This document shows positions 26,730 to 37,625 of a stretch of 64,000 bases of DNA, one piece after another. How positions within the stretch are numbered: the first letter of the stretch is position 1; every line of letters begins with the position of its first letter. The position numbers and the translations under genes were made by a program. The DNA comes from Roseovarius sp. MMSF_3350 (GTDB lineage: Bacteria; Pseudomonadota; Alphaproteobacteria; Rhodobacterales; Rhodobacteraceae), in NCBI RefSeq assembly GCF_030733425.1, contig NZ_JASHIZ010000008.1, forward strand, positions 117,094 to 181,093, read 5' to 3'. The notes under the pieces are model-generated. The model had not been told where the DNA came from. It searched no databases and saw only the letters and a list, made by a program, of their open reading frames with translations.

Positions 26730-28019
26730 ATGTCTACGAATACCTCGCATAAACCTGTTTTCGAGCGCCGTGAATCCGAGGCTCGCAGCTACTGCCGCGG
26801 GTTCGACACGGTCTTCACCTCCGCATCCGGCGCCGAAATGACCGATGTGGACGGTCGCACCTATATCGACTTTTTGGCCGGCTGTTCCTCGTTGAACTAC
26901 GGTCACAACGATCCCGACATGAAGGCGGCCCTGCTCGAGCACATCTCGAATGACGGCATCGCGCACGGGCTCGACATGATGTCCGACACCAAGGCGCAGT
27001 TCCTCGAGACCTTCGAAAAACTGATCCTCGAGCCGCGCGGCATGGACCACAAAATCATGATGACCGGCCCGACCGGCACTAACGCCGTCGAGTCCGCGCT
27101 GAAGCTCGCGCGCAAGGTCACAGGCCGCCGGGACATCGTCGCCTTCACCAACGGCTTTCACGGCATGACCATGGGCGCCCTCGCCGCGACCGGCAACGCC
27201 GGCAAGCGCGGTGGTGCCGGGGGCGTGTCGCTTCCCGACGTGAACCGAATGCCCTACGAAGGCGCGTTCGGCGATGATGTCGACACGATCGCCCAGATGG
27301 AGATGATGCTCGACAATCCTTCATCGGGCGTCGTCGCACCCGCCGCGTTCCTGGTGGAACTGGTGCAGGGCGAAGGCGGGCTCAACGCCGCGTCGAAGGA
27401 ATGGGTCGAACGCCTGGGCCGCCTGGCCAAGAAGCACGGAAGCCTGCTGATCGTCGATGACATTCAGGCCGGCATCGGCCGCGCCGGAAGTTTCTTCAGC
27501 TTCGACGACATGGATGTCGAACCCGACATGATCCCGCTGGCGAAATCACTGTCCGGCTTCGGCCTGCCCTTCGCCGCGCTCTTGATCCGCCGCGACCTCG
27601 ACATCTGGAAACCGGCCGAGCACAACGGGACCTTCCGTGGCAACACGCACGCTTTTGTCACGGCGCGCGTGGCGCTCGAAAAATTCTGGTCGGACGACTC
27701 GTTCAAAAACGAGATCGCCGAGAAAGCCAAGATCCTCGAGACCCGCCTGCAACGCATCGCCGACATGGTGCCGGGCGCCAAGCTCAAGGGCCGCGGCATG
27801 ATGCGCGGCGTCGATGTCGGCTCGGGCGAACTGGCCGAGCAGATCTGCGGCGAAGCGTTCCGCAACGGTCTCATCATCGAGACCTCGGGGAGCTTCGACG
27901 AGGTGGTCAAGGTGCTCGCACCGCTGACCATTCCGGTCGAGCTGTTCGAAAAGGGCCTCGACATCCTCGAAAAAGCCGCCTCGACCTGCGTCGAAGGCCA
28001 CAACATCGCTGCGGAGTAA
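26730..28019 (+). CDS. ectB: Diaminobutyrate-2-oxoglutarate transaminase
   Basis: 429 residues, class III PLP aminotransferase. Landmarks are [18 protein letters not shown], the PLP phosphate site [30 protein letters not shown] and the PLP Lys in [16 protein letters not shown]. It converts aspartate semialdehyde to diaminobutyrate, the first dedicated ectoine step. Full length for the family, 54 bases after ectA. Confidence 0.97.
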   Translation: MSTNTSHKPVFERRESEARSYCRGFDTVFTSASGAEMTDVDGRTYIDFLAGCSSLNYGHNDPDMKAALLEHISNDGIAHGLDMMSDTKAQFLETFEKLILEPRGMDHKIMMTGPTGTNAVESALKLARKVTGRRDIVAFTNGFHGMTMGALAATGNAGKRGGAGGVSLPDVNRMPYEGAFGDDVDTIAQMEMMLDNPSSGVVAPAAFLVELVQGEGGLNAASKEWVERLGRLAKKHGSLLIVDDIQAGIGRAGSFFSFDDMDVEPDMIPLAKSLSGFGLPFAALLIRRDLDIWKPAEHNGTFRGNTHAFVTARVALEKFWSDDSFKNEIAEKAKILETRLQRIADMVPGAKLKGRGMMRGVDVGSGELAEQICGEAFRNGLIIETSGSFDEVVKVLAPLTIPVELFEKGLDILEKAASTCVEGHNIAAE

Positions 28020-28024
28020 CCGAA

Positions 28025-28426
28025 ATGATTGTCAGAGATTTCAACGAGATCACCCAGAACGAACCCGACCGTGTCGTGTCGGACGCCAACTGGACCAGCG
28101 TGCGCATGCTGCTGGCCGACGACAATATGGGTTTTTCGTTCCACATCACATTTCTCGAGGCAGGTTCCGAACACACGTTCGAGTACAAGAACCACTTCGA
28201 GAGCGTCTATTGCGTCCAAGGCACCGGCTCGATCACCGACATCGCCACCGGCGAGACGCACGAGATCAAGCCCGGCGTCATGTACGCGCTGGACAAGCAC
28301 GACCGCCACATCCTGCGCGCCACCGAAGAGCTGGTGATGGCCTGCTGCTTCAACCCGCCGGTCACCGGCAACGAGGTCCATCAGGAAGATGGCTCTTACG
28401 CGGCGCCCGAAATCGTCGAGGCGTAA
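28025..28426 (+). CDS. ectC: Ectoine synthase
   Basis: 133 residues, cupin fold. It begins with the typical MIVRDFNEI and shows [35 protein letters not shown] and CCFNPPVTG. It closes the ring of N-acetyl-diaminobutyrate to ectoine. Five bases after ectB. No ectD (hydroxylase) gene follows in the window. Confidence 0.97.
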   Translation: MIVRDFNEITQNEPDRVVSDANWTSVRMLLADDNMGFSFHITFLEAGSEHTFEYKNHFESVYCVQGTGSITDIATGETHEIKPGVMYALDKHDRHILRATEELVMACCFNPPVTGNEVHQEDGSYAAPEIVEA

Positions 28427-28430
28427 GACA

Positions 28431-29864
28431 ATGACCCACACAGTGGAAAAAATCGGCGGGACGTCCATGTCCCGCCTGCACGAACTGCGCGACACGCTGT
28501 TCATCAAGAAGGGCGAGCCGCAATATGGCCGAATCTTCGTGGTTTCGGCCTTCGGCGGCATCACCGACATGTTGCTGGAACACAAGAAGACGGGCGAGGA
28601 CGGCGCCTATGCCGCCTTTGCCGACGCCGAGGACGATCACGGCTGGCACGATGCCCTGACCAGGGCATGCCGCGCAATGATCAAGGCGCACGAGGATGTC
28701 CTCGAGCACCCCGGCGACATTTCCGACGCCACAGCATTCGTGAACGAGCGGATCGAGGGCGCACGCAACTGCCTGATCGACCTGCAGCGCCTGTGCTCCT
28801 ACGGCCATTTCCGCCTGAACGCGCACCTGATGCACATCCGCGAACTGCTGTCGGGCTTGGGCGAGGCGCACAGCGCCCATGTGGCCGCGCTGCTCCTGAA
28901 GCGGGCCGGTGTCAACGCCCGCGCCGTGGATCTGACCGGGTGGCGCGAAGATGGCGAAGTCACGCTCGACGAGCGCATCAACAACGCCATGGCCAGCGTC
29001 GATGCGGCAACCGAGATGCCCATCGTCACCGGCTATGCCCAATGCCGCGAGGGCCTGATGAAGGAATTCGACCGCGGCTATTCCGAGGTCACCTTCTCGC
29101 AGATGGCCGCCCTCACCGGCGCGCGCGAGGCGATCATCCACAAGGAATTTCACCTCTCCTCTGCCGACCCCAAGCTGGTCGGCGCCGAGAACGTGCGCAC
29201 CTTGGGGCACACCAACTATGACGTGGCCGACCAGATGGCGAACCTCGGGATGGAGGCGATCCACCCCTCCGCCGCCAAGACACTGCGCCAGGCCGGCGTG
29301 CCCCTGCGCGTCACCAACGCGTTCGAGCCGGACGAACCCGGCACGATCATCGACGACCAGCCCGCCGACGCACCGGCGGTCGAGATGGTCACGGGCCTCG
29401 ACATCATCGCGCTGGAAGTGTTCGAACAGGACATGGTCGGCGTCAAAGGGTATGACGCGGCGATCCTCGACGCGTTGACGCGCCACGACGTGCGCATCGT
29501 GTCGAAAGCGTCGAACGCCAACACGATCACGCACTATGTCGACGCATCGGTCAAAGCCATGCGCAAGGTGGCCGACGACCTGGCGGAGAAATACCCGCAG
29601 TCCGAGATCCGCAACCGCAAGCTTGCGCTGGTCTCCGTCATTGGACGCGATCTCGACGGGCTCAGCACGCTGCAACGCGGGCTGCAGGCCTTGGCCGACA
29701 ACGGCATGGCCTCGCTCGGCGCCACCCAGGGCCCGCGCCACGTCGACACGCAGTTCATCCTCGAACGAGAGGACCGCGATCCAGCGATCAAGGCGCTGCA
29801 CGACATGTTTTTCGGCAAGGCGTCTAGCCCGGCAAAAAAGCCGGAGATCACGATCGCTGCCTGA
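28431..29864 (+). CDS. ask: Ectoine-type aspartate kinase
   Basis: 477 residues. The sequence has the Ask_ect-type start (VEKIGGTSMSRLHELRDTLF), a kinase core with VVSAFGGITDMLLEHKKTG, and C-terminal ACT-like domains (KLALVSVIGRDLDGLSTLQR). This isoenzyme supplies aspartyl phosphate to ectoine synthesis and usually escapes the feedback control of the housekeeping enzyme. Start ATG four bases after the ectC stop. Confidence 0.95.
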   Translation: MTHTVEKIGGTSMSRLHELRDTLFIKKGEPQYGRIFVVSAFGGITDMLLEHKKTGEDGAYAAFADAEDDHGWHDALTRACRAMIKAHEDVLEHPGDISDATAFVNERIEGARNCLIDLQRLCSYGHFRLNAHLMHIRELLSGLGEAHSAHVAALLLKRAGVNARAVDLTGWREDGEVTLDERINNAMASVDAATEMPIVTGYAQCREGLMKEFDRGYSEVTFSQMAALTGAREAIIHKEFHLSSADPKLVGAENVRTLGHTNYDVADQMANLGMEAIHPSAAKTLRQAGVPLRVTNAFEPDEPGTIIDDQPADAPAVEMVTGLDIIALEVFEQDMVGVKGYDAAILDALTRHDVRIVSKASNANTITHYVDASVKAMRKVADDLAEKYPQSEIRNRKLALVSVIGRDLDGLSTLQRGLQALADNGMASLGATQGPRHVDTQFILEREDRDPAIKALHDMFFGKASSPAKKPEITIAA

Positions 29865-29889
29865 CAGCGCCCTCGCCCTAGCTGACATG

Positions 29890-29925
29890 AAAAAGCGCGC
29901 GCCGTTCCGCCGGTGCGCGCTTTTT
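29890..29925. terminator. Rho-independent terminator after the ectoine operon
   Basis: AAAAAGCGCGC (29890-29900) and GCGCGCTTTTT (29915-29925) pair perfectly. GCCG/CGGT extends the stem inward and leaves a small loop. A-tract on one side and T-tract on the other make it bidirectional, ending the plus-strand ect operon and the minus-strand SoxYZ-like gene. Confidence 0.9.
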
Positions 29926-29946
29926 AATTCCGGACTGCGTGGCCGC

Positions 29947-30756
29947 TCAGCCGTCCAGCGATTTCGGCAAGGTGCTTTCAAACACGTTGCCCTCGGTATC
30001 CGTCGCCTTCACCGTCAGGTCGGTCGAGCCGTTGTCATTATAGAAAAACCGGAATGACGGGTTTTCCGAAATCGAAATCCCCCCTGTCATCGAGAACAGC
30101 ATCTCGTCGCCCTGCCGCACCTCGATCGTGTCGATGAAATGCGCCGGGATGAACAGCTGCGTGATTTGATCGCGCTGAAGCCCCGAATAATTCGGATGCC
30201 GGATCATGATCTGCGCCTCGCGCCGGGGCGTGGACACCGCCGCCGTCTCGCCAAAGCTGCGCAGCTTCATCCGGCCCATGCCCGCCAGCGCCTGCTCGGG
30301 GTCTTTCGAGGCCGGGGCCGAACAGCCACCTGATGCCTTCACGAACCGTCCGGTCATGTAAAGACCGTCCTCGGTTTCGGTGATCACCCGCACGTTGGAA
30401 TATTGGTTCACGCGGACGCGCATCTCGAAATCGATCTGGCCCATTCCGGGGCCGAACGTGAATTCGCCCGCCAAGGGCGCAGGGTTCTCGTCAATCACCA
30501 CCGTGGCCGACGTGATCTGCGCGTCCGGATCGGTCTGCTTCAGATGCACCGGCACGGTCGCGGCGTCATGCGCACGGTATGGCGCCTCGACGCCAAGCGG
30601 GCCCTCCGCCTCCTCCAGCGTGGCCTCGCCCAGCACGTCATAGCGCAGGTCCTGCCAGGTCGGGCTTTCGGTCAAGGGGTTCTTGACCGCCTCCTCGGTC
30701 CAACCGGCTGTGGCCATCAGGCCCAGCGCCACAACGGATGCAATCGCATGTCTCAT
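29947..30756 (-). CDS. Quinoprotein dehydrogenase-associated SoxYZ-like carrier (copy 1)
   Basis: 269 residues with a signal peptide (about 1-20). The N-terminal domain resembles SoxY, with a Cys near a glycine pair (ASGGCSAPA). The C-terminal domain resembles SoxZ (IMIRHPNYSGLQRD, QLFIPAHFIDTIEV). Such fused carriers recur beside PQQ-dependent dehydrogenases; SoxYZ proper carries sulfur intermediates on a C-terminal Cys, but the role of this branch is unknown. It shares a 106-base divergent region with the MBL gene at 30863. Confidence 0.85.
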   Translation of the reverse strand: MRHAIASVVALGLMATAGWTEEAVKNPLTESPTWQDLRYDVLGEATLEEAEGPLGVEAPYRAHDAATVPVHLKQTDPDAQITSATVVIDENPAPLAGEFTFGPGMGQIDFEMRVRVNQYSNVRVITETEDGLYMTGRFVKASGGCSAPASKDPEQALAGMGRMKLRSFGETAAVSTPRREAQIMIRHPNYSGLQRDQITQLFIPAHFIDTIEVRQGDEMLFSMTGGISISENPSFRFFYNDNGSTDLTVKATDTEGNVFESTLPKSLDG

Positions 30757-30862
30757 ACGGTCTCCTCCCGTAATGCGACCGTTTATGCCACGAAACGGCG
30801 GCAGAATCCACTTATACGAAATGGGGCATGGACCTCACAATCGCGTGTGCCATGATCCGCCC

Positions 30863-31894
30863 ATGTTCGAAGTTGTCGTCACCGCCTGTCTATCGCTTGC
30901 CGCCCAGGGGGCCGAACCCGCCTGCCGCGACATGCTGCTGGCGGGCTATGAGGCCTCCACACCGGCCCAATGCGAGGCGCAACTGCCCGCTCTGGCGAAA
31001 AGCTACGAGTCGCCGCGCTGCGAGCCCGTCGGCCGCGCGCTCGAAACGACCGAGGTCGCCCCCGGAGTTTACGCCCATCTGGGACAGATCGAGGAGCCCG
31101 ATACGCAAAACCATGGCGACGTCGCCAATCTCGGCTTCATCGTGGGCGCCGACAGCGTCGCGGTGATCGACACCGGCTCGGCCCGCTGGATCGGCGAGGC
31201 GCTCTGGCGCGCCATCCGTCAGAATACCGACAAGCCCGTCAGCCACGTGATCCTGACCCACATGCACCCCGACCACGTGTCGGGCACGGATGCGTTCAGC
31301 ACCACCGGGGCACAGGTCGTGTCCCATGCCGCCCTGCCCCGCGCACTGGCAGACCGGCAGGCCAATTACGCGGAAAGCCTCACGCGCCTCATCGGCCCCG
31401 CCTTCGCCGGCTCGACCATGCCCGAGGTCAACATCACCGTGCCGCCGGACGCGCCCATGCAGATCGACCTCGGCGGACGCATCCTCACCCTGCACGCCTG
31501 GCCCACCGCCCATACCGGCAACGATCTGACCGTGCTTGACGAGACGACCGGCACGCTCTTCACCGGCGACCTCGTATTTCACATCCACACCCCGGCGCTC
31601 GACGGCAGCGTGCTGGGCTGGCTCGACGTTCTGGATCAACTGCAGGAGTGGGATATCGCCCGCATCGTCCCCGGCCACGGCGGCCCGGTGCTGGACTGGC
31701 CCGAAGGCGCAAAGGATCAGCGCCGTTATCTCGAAACCCTGCGCGACGACACCCGCGCCGCAATTTCCAACGGCACCCGCCTGGGCGAGGCCGTCACCAC
31801 CATCGCAGACAGCGAGGCCGACAAGTGGAAGCTTTTCGAGGCCTACAACCCGCGCAACGCCACCGTCGCCTTCACCGAACTGGAATGGGAATAA
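30863..31894 (+). CDS. Quinoprotein relay system zinc metallohydrolase (MBL fold)
   Basis: 343 residues. The metal motif LTHMHPDHVSG is present, with further ligands in THAGN-like AHTGNDLTV, FTGDLVF and VPGHGGPV. The N-terminal 60 residues carry several Cys (AEPACRDMLL, PAQCEAQL, SPRCEPVG) and a short exported-like leader. It matches MBL proteins that accompany XoxF/PQQ systems and SoxYZ-like carriers. The start is the first ATG that gives MFEVVVTACLSL. Substrate unknown. Confidence 0.8.
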   Translation: MFEVVVTACLSLAAQGAEPACRDMLLAGYEASTPAQCEAQLPALAKSYESPRCEPVGRALETTEVAPGVYAHLGQIEEPDTQNHGDVANLGFIVGADSVAVIDTGSARWIGEALWRAIRQNTDKPVSHVILTHMHPDHVSGTDAFSTTGAQVVSHAALPRALADRQANYAESLTRLIGPAFAGSTMPEVNITVPPDAPMQIDLGGRILTLHAWPTAHTGNDLTVLDETTGTLFTGDLVFHIHTPALDGSVLGWLDVLDQLQEWDIARIVPGHGGPVLDWPEGAKDQRRYLETLRDDTRAAISNGTRLGEAVTTIADSEADKWKLFEAYNPRNATVAFTELEWE

Positions 31895-31897
31895 CGC

Positions 31898-32512
31898 CTA
31901 GTCCTTCGCCACGCCTTGCAACATCTGCGCAATGGCAAACAGACGCTTCTCGATCAGTTGCGGGGTCTCGCACAGGTAGGTGATCGACTGCTGCCGGTCG
32001 GAATAGATCACCTGGTCCCAGTCCAGCCTCTCTTCCAATTCATCGATCCGGTCGTAATCCGGCTCCTCGGCTTCCAGTGCCGTGTCCATCTCCAGCCGCA
32101 TCTCGTCGATCTTTTCGGCCAGCGCGATCTGCCCCAGCGAGAAATCCGCGATCCCGTTGATGATCTGCGACCGCCGCGTGTTGAGCGTCTTGAACGTCTG
32201 CGCAAAGGCCCGGCCAAGGTTGGCCTCCTTGTCCTCGGGCCAGCGACCGACGAAATCCTCCGCCGCCTGCCGCAGCGCGTCCATCTCCAGCCGCCGCACC
32301 GCCAGCGTGCCTGCCAGGTCCCCGATATCCGCCGCCAGCGCGGCATCCTCGACCTCGTTCTCGGGCAGCGCGATTGGCCACATCAGCCCCAGCGACAAGG
32401 TTTCGACCTTGCGCTGCACGCAAGGCCATGTCGGATCCGAGAAATCCTCCGCCGTCAGCGGGGCGGGGATACTCAGAAACCCGGCGAATGCCGTAATAAT
32501 CAGCGTCCTCAT
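31898..32512 (-). CDS. Exported protein of unknown function in the methanol island
   Basis: 204 residues. Signal peptide (about 1-21), then a mostly helical protein with only two Cys (WPCVQRKVETLSLGLMWP near the N-terminus and ITYLCETPQL near the C-terminus), probably a disulfide. Similar proteins occur in PQQ/methanol clusters of other Rhodobacteraceae, to my recollection. It faces the MBL gene tail to tail (three bases apart) and is divergent from frmA. No enzymatic motif recognised. Confidence 0.65.
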   Translation of the reverse strand: MRTLIITAFAGFLSIPAPLTAEDFSDPTWPCVQRKVETLSLGLMWPIALPENEVEDAALAADIGDLAGTLAVRRLEMDALRQAAEDFVGRWPEDKEANLGRAFAQTFKTLNTRRSQIINGIADFSLGQIALAEKIDEMRLEMDTALEAEEPDYDRIDELEERLDWDQVIYSDRQQSITYLCETPQLIEKRLFAIAQMLQGVAKD

Positions 32513-32677
32513 ATGGTCCTCCCTTGGTCCCATGGGAACACGCCCATCCATCCCTGGCAAGTGTCCACATTGGAATACCAACCAAGGTACTAATTGTGTC
32601 GCGCCGCCGCCGCCCCCTACCATCATTCTGGAATCACGCGCCATGTCTGCGGCGCGAACGGGAGGAAATACACTATC

Positions 32678-33805
<1,128 letters not shown>

Positions 33806-33806
33806 T

Positions 33807-34640
33807 TTGTCCCACGAGGTCGTCTCACAAAACAGGAGCTTCGGCGGCGAACAGATCGTCTACAAGCACAGTTCCAACACCTGTGCGTGCGAGATGACCT
33901 ACGCTGTCTACCAGCCTCCGCAGGCCAAGGATGGCCCGGTTCCGGTGCTTTGGTACCTTTCGGGCCTGACCTGCAACCACGAGAACGCCATGACCAAGGG
34001 CGGGTTCCAGGAGCACGCGGCGCGCGAAGGCATCGCGCTGGTGTTCCCCGACACCTCGCCCCGTGGCGAGAACGTGGCGGATGACGAGGCGTATGACCTC
34101 GGCCAGGGGGCCGGCTTCTACGTGAACGCCACCTGCGACCCGTGGCGGCAGCATTACCGCATGTACGACTACATCGTGAACGAGCTCTATTCGATCATCG
34201 CGGAGACCCAGCCGGTGCAGGACCGTCACGGCATCACCGGTCATTCCATGGGCGGGCACGGTGCCATGACCATCGCCATGCGCAACCCCGACAAGTTCGA
34301 GTCACTTTCCGCCTTCGCCCCCATCGCCAACCCGACCCGCTCGGATTGGGGCCGCAAGCAGCTCAGCGCCTATCTGGGCGACGACGAAAGCACCTGGGCG
34401 CAGCATGATTCCACCCTACTATTGGAGGAACACGGCTGGAAAGGAGACGTTCTGATCGACCAGGGATCGAGCGATCAATTCCTCGACCTGCTCAAACCCG
34501 AGGCGCTGGCCGACACCATGGCCAAACGCCGCCAGCCCGGCCAGATCCGCATCCAGCCGGGCTATGACCACTCGTACTTTTTCGTGCAGACTTTCGCCGC
34601 CGACCACGTCTTGTGGCATGCCGAACGCCTTCTGCAATGA
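33807..34640 (+). CDS. fghA: S-formylglutathione hydrolase
   Basis: 277 residues, alpha/beta-hydrolase. Nucleophile Ser is in GHSMGGHGAMTIA; N-terminal family block SQNRSFGGEQIVYKH; LSGLTCNHENAMTKGG is diagnostic; a C-terminal His is in YDHSYFFVQTF. It hydrolyses S-formylglutathione to formate and glutathione. The start codon is TTG, one base after the frmA stop; no ATG fits and the family start agrees. Confidence 0.96.
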   Translation: MSHEVVSQNRSFGGEQIVYKHSSNTCACEMTYAVYQPPQAKDGPVPVLWYLSGLTCNHENAMTKGGFQEHAAREGIALVFPDTSPRGENVADDEAYDLGQGAGFYVNATCDPWRQHYRMYDYIVNELYSIIAETQPVQDRHGITGHSMGGHGAMTIAMRNPDKFESLSAFAPIANPTRSDWGRKQLSAYLGDDESTWAQHDSTLLLEEHGWKGDVLIDQGSSDQFLDLLKPEALADTMAKRRQPGQIRIQPGYDHSYFFVQTFAADHVLWHAERLLQ

Positions 34641-34677
34641 TGTGTGTACTGACACTGTTGACTAGGGAGACATCAAC

Positions 34678-35070
34678 TTGACCATTCGTACCATCCTCGC
34701 CGCCGCCATCCTGACCGCAACCCCTGCGCTTGGCTTTGCGCAAGACGTCGAAGGCGACGCCGAAGCCGGCGAGAAGGTGTTCCGCAAATGCATGGCCTGC
34801 CACGCCGTCGGCGAAGACGCCAAGAACAAGGTCGGCCCCGTTCTGAACGACATCGTCGGCGCGCCCATCGCGGCGAATGAGGATTTCGACTATTCCGACG
34901 TGCTCGCCGAGATGGGCGCCGAGGGCAAGACCTGGACGCCCGAAGAACTGGCAGCCTTCCTTGAAAAACCGCGCGACTACGCCAAGGGCACCAAGATGGC
35001 CTTCGCCGGTCTGCGCAAGGAAGAGGAAAGAATGAACGTGATCGCGTACCTCGCCTCCACAGGCGAATAA
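34678..35070 (+). CDS. Periplasmic class I cytochrome c
   Basis: 130 residues. Signal peptide (cleaved near GFAQ, about 22), haem site CMACH (Cys38, Cys41, His42) and a probable axial Met in KGTKMAFAGL. It resembles small c-550/c2-type cytochromes. TTG start with an AGGGAGA ribosome site. Its position just before xoxF suggests that it carries electrons from XoxG towards the oxidase. Confidence 0.88.
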   Translation: MTIRTILAAAILTATPALGFAQDVEGDAEAGEKVFRKCMACHAVGEDAKNKVGPVLNDIVGAPIAANEDFDYSDVLAEMGAEGKTWTPEELAAFLEKPRDYAKGTKMAFAGLRKEEERMNVIAYLASTGE

Positions 35071-35086
35071 CGCGGCACCTCAGAAC

Positions 35087-35127
35087 GCGGGGGCTCCTTG
35101 AAGGAGAGAGCTTGGGACCCCCGCTTT
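35087..35127 (+). terminator. Possible terminator/attenuator hairpin between cytochrome c and xoxF
   Basis: GCGGGGG (35087-35093) pairs with CCCCCGC (35118-35124), followed by only three T. The loop contains a second pairing CTCC...GGAG. The weak T-run makes it a leaky terminator or RNA-stability element at best. Confidence 0.45.
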
Positions 35128-35130
35128 AAC

Positions 35131-35146
35131 GGTCGATAAATCGACC
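35131..35146. promoter_or_regulatory. Perfect inverted repeat in the xoxF leader
   Basis: GGTCGA-TAAA-TCGACC is a perfect 6-bp inverted repeat, 45 bases before the xoxF ATG. It could be an operator or a leader hairpin. Another small hairpin (GCGG-AAGA-CCGC) follows before the ribosome site GGGAGGA. Confidence 0.4.
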
Positions 35147-35190
35147 ATTCCAATGCGGCGGAAGACCGCTGCTTAAATGGGAGGACTACA

Positions 35191-36990
35191 ATGAAGAAGC
35201 TTATGCTCTTAACCTCGGGACTCGCGCTCTGCGCGGGCATGGCCGTCGCCAATGACGACCTTGTCCAGCAGATGGACGACCCGACCCAATGGGCGATCCA
35301 GACGGGCGACTACAAGAACCAGCGCTATTCCAAGCTGGACTCGATCAACAAGGAAAACGTCGGTGACCTGCAGGTCGCATGGACCTTCTCGACCGGCGTT
35401 CTGCGCGGTCACGAAGGCTCGCCGCTCGTCGTGGGCGACACGATGTATGTCCACACGCCCTTCCCGAACATCGTCTATGCGCTCGATCTGGCCGACGAAG
35501 GCAAGATCAAGTGGAAGTACGAGCCCAAGCAGGACCCGGACGTCATTCCGGTGATGTGCTGTGACACCGTGAACCGCGGTGTGGCCTATGCCGACGGCAA
35601 GATCTTCCTGCACCAGGCGGACACCAAGGTCGTCGCACTCAATGCCGAAGACGGCTCGGTCGAATGGGAAGTCGTGAACGGCGATCCGTCCATCGGCGAA
35701 ACCAACACCGCGACCGTTCTTCCGGTCAAGGACAAGGTCATCGTCGGCATCTCGGGCGGCGAGTTCGGCGTGCGTGGTCACGTGACCGCCTACAACATCT
35801 CGGACGGCAGCCAGGCCTGGCGCGCCTATTCAATGGGCCCGGACGAGGACATCCTCGTGGACCCCGAGAACACCACTCACCTGGGTGAGCCTGTCGGCGA
35901 AAACTCCGGCACCAACACCTGGGAAGGCGACCAGTGGCAAATCGGCGGCGGCACCACCTGGGGCTGGTACTCGGCGGATCTCGACGAGAACCTGATGTAC
36001 TACGGCACCGGCAACCCGTCGACATGGAACCCCTCGCAACGTCCGGGCGACAACCGCTGGTCCATGACCATCATGGCCCGCGACATCGACACCGGCGAGG
36101 CCAAGTGGTTCTACCAGATGACCCCGCATGACGAGTGGGATTACGACGGCGTCAACGAAATGATCCTGACGGAGCAGGAAATTGACGGCGAGGAGCGCAA
36201 GCTTCTGACCCACTTCGACCGCAACGGTCTGGCCTACACGATGGACCGTGTATCGGGTGAACTTCTGGTGGCCGAAAAGTACGACCCGGTCGTGAACTGG
36301 ACCTCCGGCGTCGACATGGACCCCGAGTCCGACACCTACGGTCGTCCGGAAGTGGTGGCACAGTACTCCACCGAGCAGAACGGCGAAGACGTCAACTCCA
36401 CCGGCATCTGCCCGGCGGCGCTTGGCACCAAGGACCAGCAACCGGCGTCCTATGACCCGGAACTGGAATTGTTCCTCGTTCCCACCAACCACGTCTGCAT
36501 GGACTACGAACCGTTCCGCGTCAGCTACACCGCAGGTCAGCCCTATGTGGGCGCGACCCTGTCGATGTACCCTGCCCCGGACAGCCATGGCGGCATGGGC
36601 AACTTCATCGCCTGGGATAACATCAACGGCGAGATCAAGTGGTCCAACCCCGAGCAGTTCTCGGTCTGGTCCGGTTCTCTGACCACCGCGGGCGGCATCA
36701 CGTTCTACGGTACGCTCGAAGGCTATCTGAAGGCCGTCGACACCGAGACGGGTGAAGAGCTCTACAAGTTCCGCACCCCCTCGGGCATCATCGGCAACGT
36801 GATGACCTACGAGCGCGACGGCAAGCAACATATCGCCGTGCTGTCGGGTGTCGGTGGCTGGGCCGGTATCGGTCTCGCGGCCGGTCTGACCAACCCCAAT
36901 GACGGTCTGGGTGCCGTGGGTGGCTACGCTGCCCTCAGCGACTACACCGCACTGGGTGGCCAGCTGACCGTGTTCACCCTGCCGGACTAA
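35191..36990 (+). CDS. xoxF: Lanthanide-dependent PQQ methanol dehydrogenase XoxF
   Basis: 599 residues. Signal peptide (about 1-21), then an eight-blade propeller. Diagnostic residues: vicinal disulfide Cys123-Cys124 (VMCCDTV), catalytic Asp317 and the extra Asp319 in [11 protein letters not shown]. An Asp two residues after the catalytic Asp separates XoxF (lanthanide) from the calcium enzyme Mxa[18 protein letters not shown] and [14 protein letters not shown] are further family blocks. It oxidises methanol, and perhaps formaldehyde or other alcohols, in the periplasm and passes electrons to XoxG. No mxaF or mxaI is present in the window. Confidence 0.98.
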   Translation: MKKLMLLTSGLALCAGMAVANDDLVQQMDDPTQWAIQTGDYKNQRYSKLDSINKENVGDLQVAWTFSTGVLRGHEGSPLVVGDTMYVHTPFPNIVYALDLADEGKIKWKYEPKQDPDVIPVMCCDTVNRGVAYADGKIFLHQADTKVVALNAEDGSVEWEVVNGDPSIGETNTATVLPVKDKVIVGISGGEFGVRGHVTAYNISDGSQAWRAYSMGPDEDILVDPENTTHLGEPVGENSGTNTWEGDQWQIGGGTTWGWYSADLDENLMYYGTGNPSTWNPSQRPGDNRWSMTIMARDIDTGEAKWFYQMTPHDEWDYDGVNEMILTEQEIDGEERKLLTHFDRNGLAYTMDRVSGELLVAEKYDPVVNWTSGVDMDPESDTYGRPEVVAQYSTEQNGEDVNSTGICPAALGTKDQQPASYDPELELFLVPTNHVCMDYEPFRVSYTAGQPYVGATLSMYPAPDSHGGMGNFIAWDNINGEIKWSNPEQFSVWSGSLTTAGGITFYGTLEGYLKAVDTETGEELYKFRTPSGIIGNVMTYERDGKQHIAVLSGVGGWAGIGLAAGLTNPNDGLGAVGGYAALSDYTALGGQLTVFTLPD

Positions 36991-37006
36991 GCCTTGTGCA
37001 ACAGCC

Positions 37007-37039
37007 GGGGCCGGTCCTCCAACGCGGAGGGCCGGCCCC
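37007..37039 (+). other. Strong RNA hairpin between xoxF and xoxG
   Basis: A 14-bp stem (37007-37020 with 37026-37039, one G-T pair) closes a five-base loop. No T-run follows, so it is not a standard terminator. It may protect the abundant xoxF message from 3' decay and lower expression of the genes behind. Confidence 0.6.
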
Positions 37040-37097
37040 GTGCCCAGAAGAAACGATTGATTATCAGTACAGGAAACAGGAAAGGTATGACCGCATC

Positions 37098-37625
37098 ATG
37101 AGCACCGGTATCCGCTTGACACTCGCCTCGGCCCTGGTCGCACTGCCGATCACAGCCTCGGCCCAGAACTGGAGCGATCAGCCGGTCGATCCTGCGAACC
37201 ACGACGAGGCCGTCGCCTACGAGGAAAACGGACGCTACTTCAACGAGGAAGACGTACCGACCTACAACGTGGCCGAAGACGGAACCGTCGACTGGCTGAC
37301 CTTCTCGGGCTTCCGCCGCTATCACGCCGAGTGCCACGTGTGCCACGGCCCCGATGGCGAAGGCTCGTCCTACGCCCCCAAAGTCAAGAATTCCGCCGTC
37401 CACATGGGCTATTACGACTTCTACGATGTCGTCGTGAACGGCCGTGGCAATGGCAACTCCGTCATGCCCCACTTCGGCGACAACCCGAACGTGATGTGCT
37501 ATCTCGACGATATCTACGTCTATCTCAAGGCCCGCGGCATGGACGCGATCCCGCGCGGACGCCCCGGCTCGAAAGAGGCCAAATCCGACGCGATTCAAGA
37601 GGATGAAGATGCCTGCATGGGCTAA
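37098..37625 (+). CDS. xoxG: XoxG-type cytochrome c, methanol-metabolism related
   Basis: 175 residues. Signal peptide (about 1-22), haem site CHVCH (Cys79, Cys82, His83), then two extra Cys (VMCYLDD and the near-terminal DACMG), the four-Cys pattern of the methanol-related cytochrome family. A probable axial Met is in NSVMPHFG. It is the electron acceptor of XoxF, known as cytochrome c553i/CycB in Paracoccus. It overlaps xoxJ by 23 bases. Confidence 0.93.
   Translation: MSTGIRLTLASALVALPITASAQNWSDQPVDPANHDEAVAYEENGRYFNEEDVPTYNVAEDGTVDWLTFSGFRRYHAECHVCHGPDGEGSSYAPKVKNSAVHMGYYDFYDVVVNGRGNGNSVMPHFGDNPNVMCYLDDIYVYLKARGMDAIPRGRPGSKEAKSDAIQEDEDACMG

Noticed and set aside
35191..36990. Calcium-type methanol dehydrogenase MxaF or ethanol-type ExaA
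   Set aside because: The Asp two residues after the catalytic Asp (Asp317/Asp319) and the adjacent xoxG/xoxJ genes point to XoxF; no mxaI gene is present.
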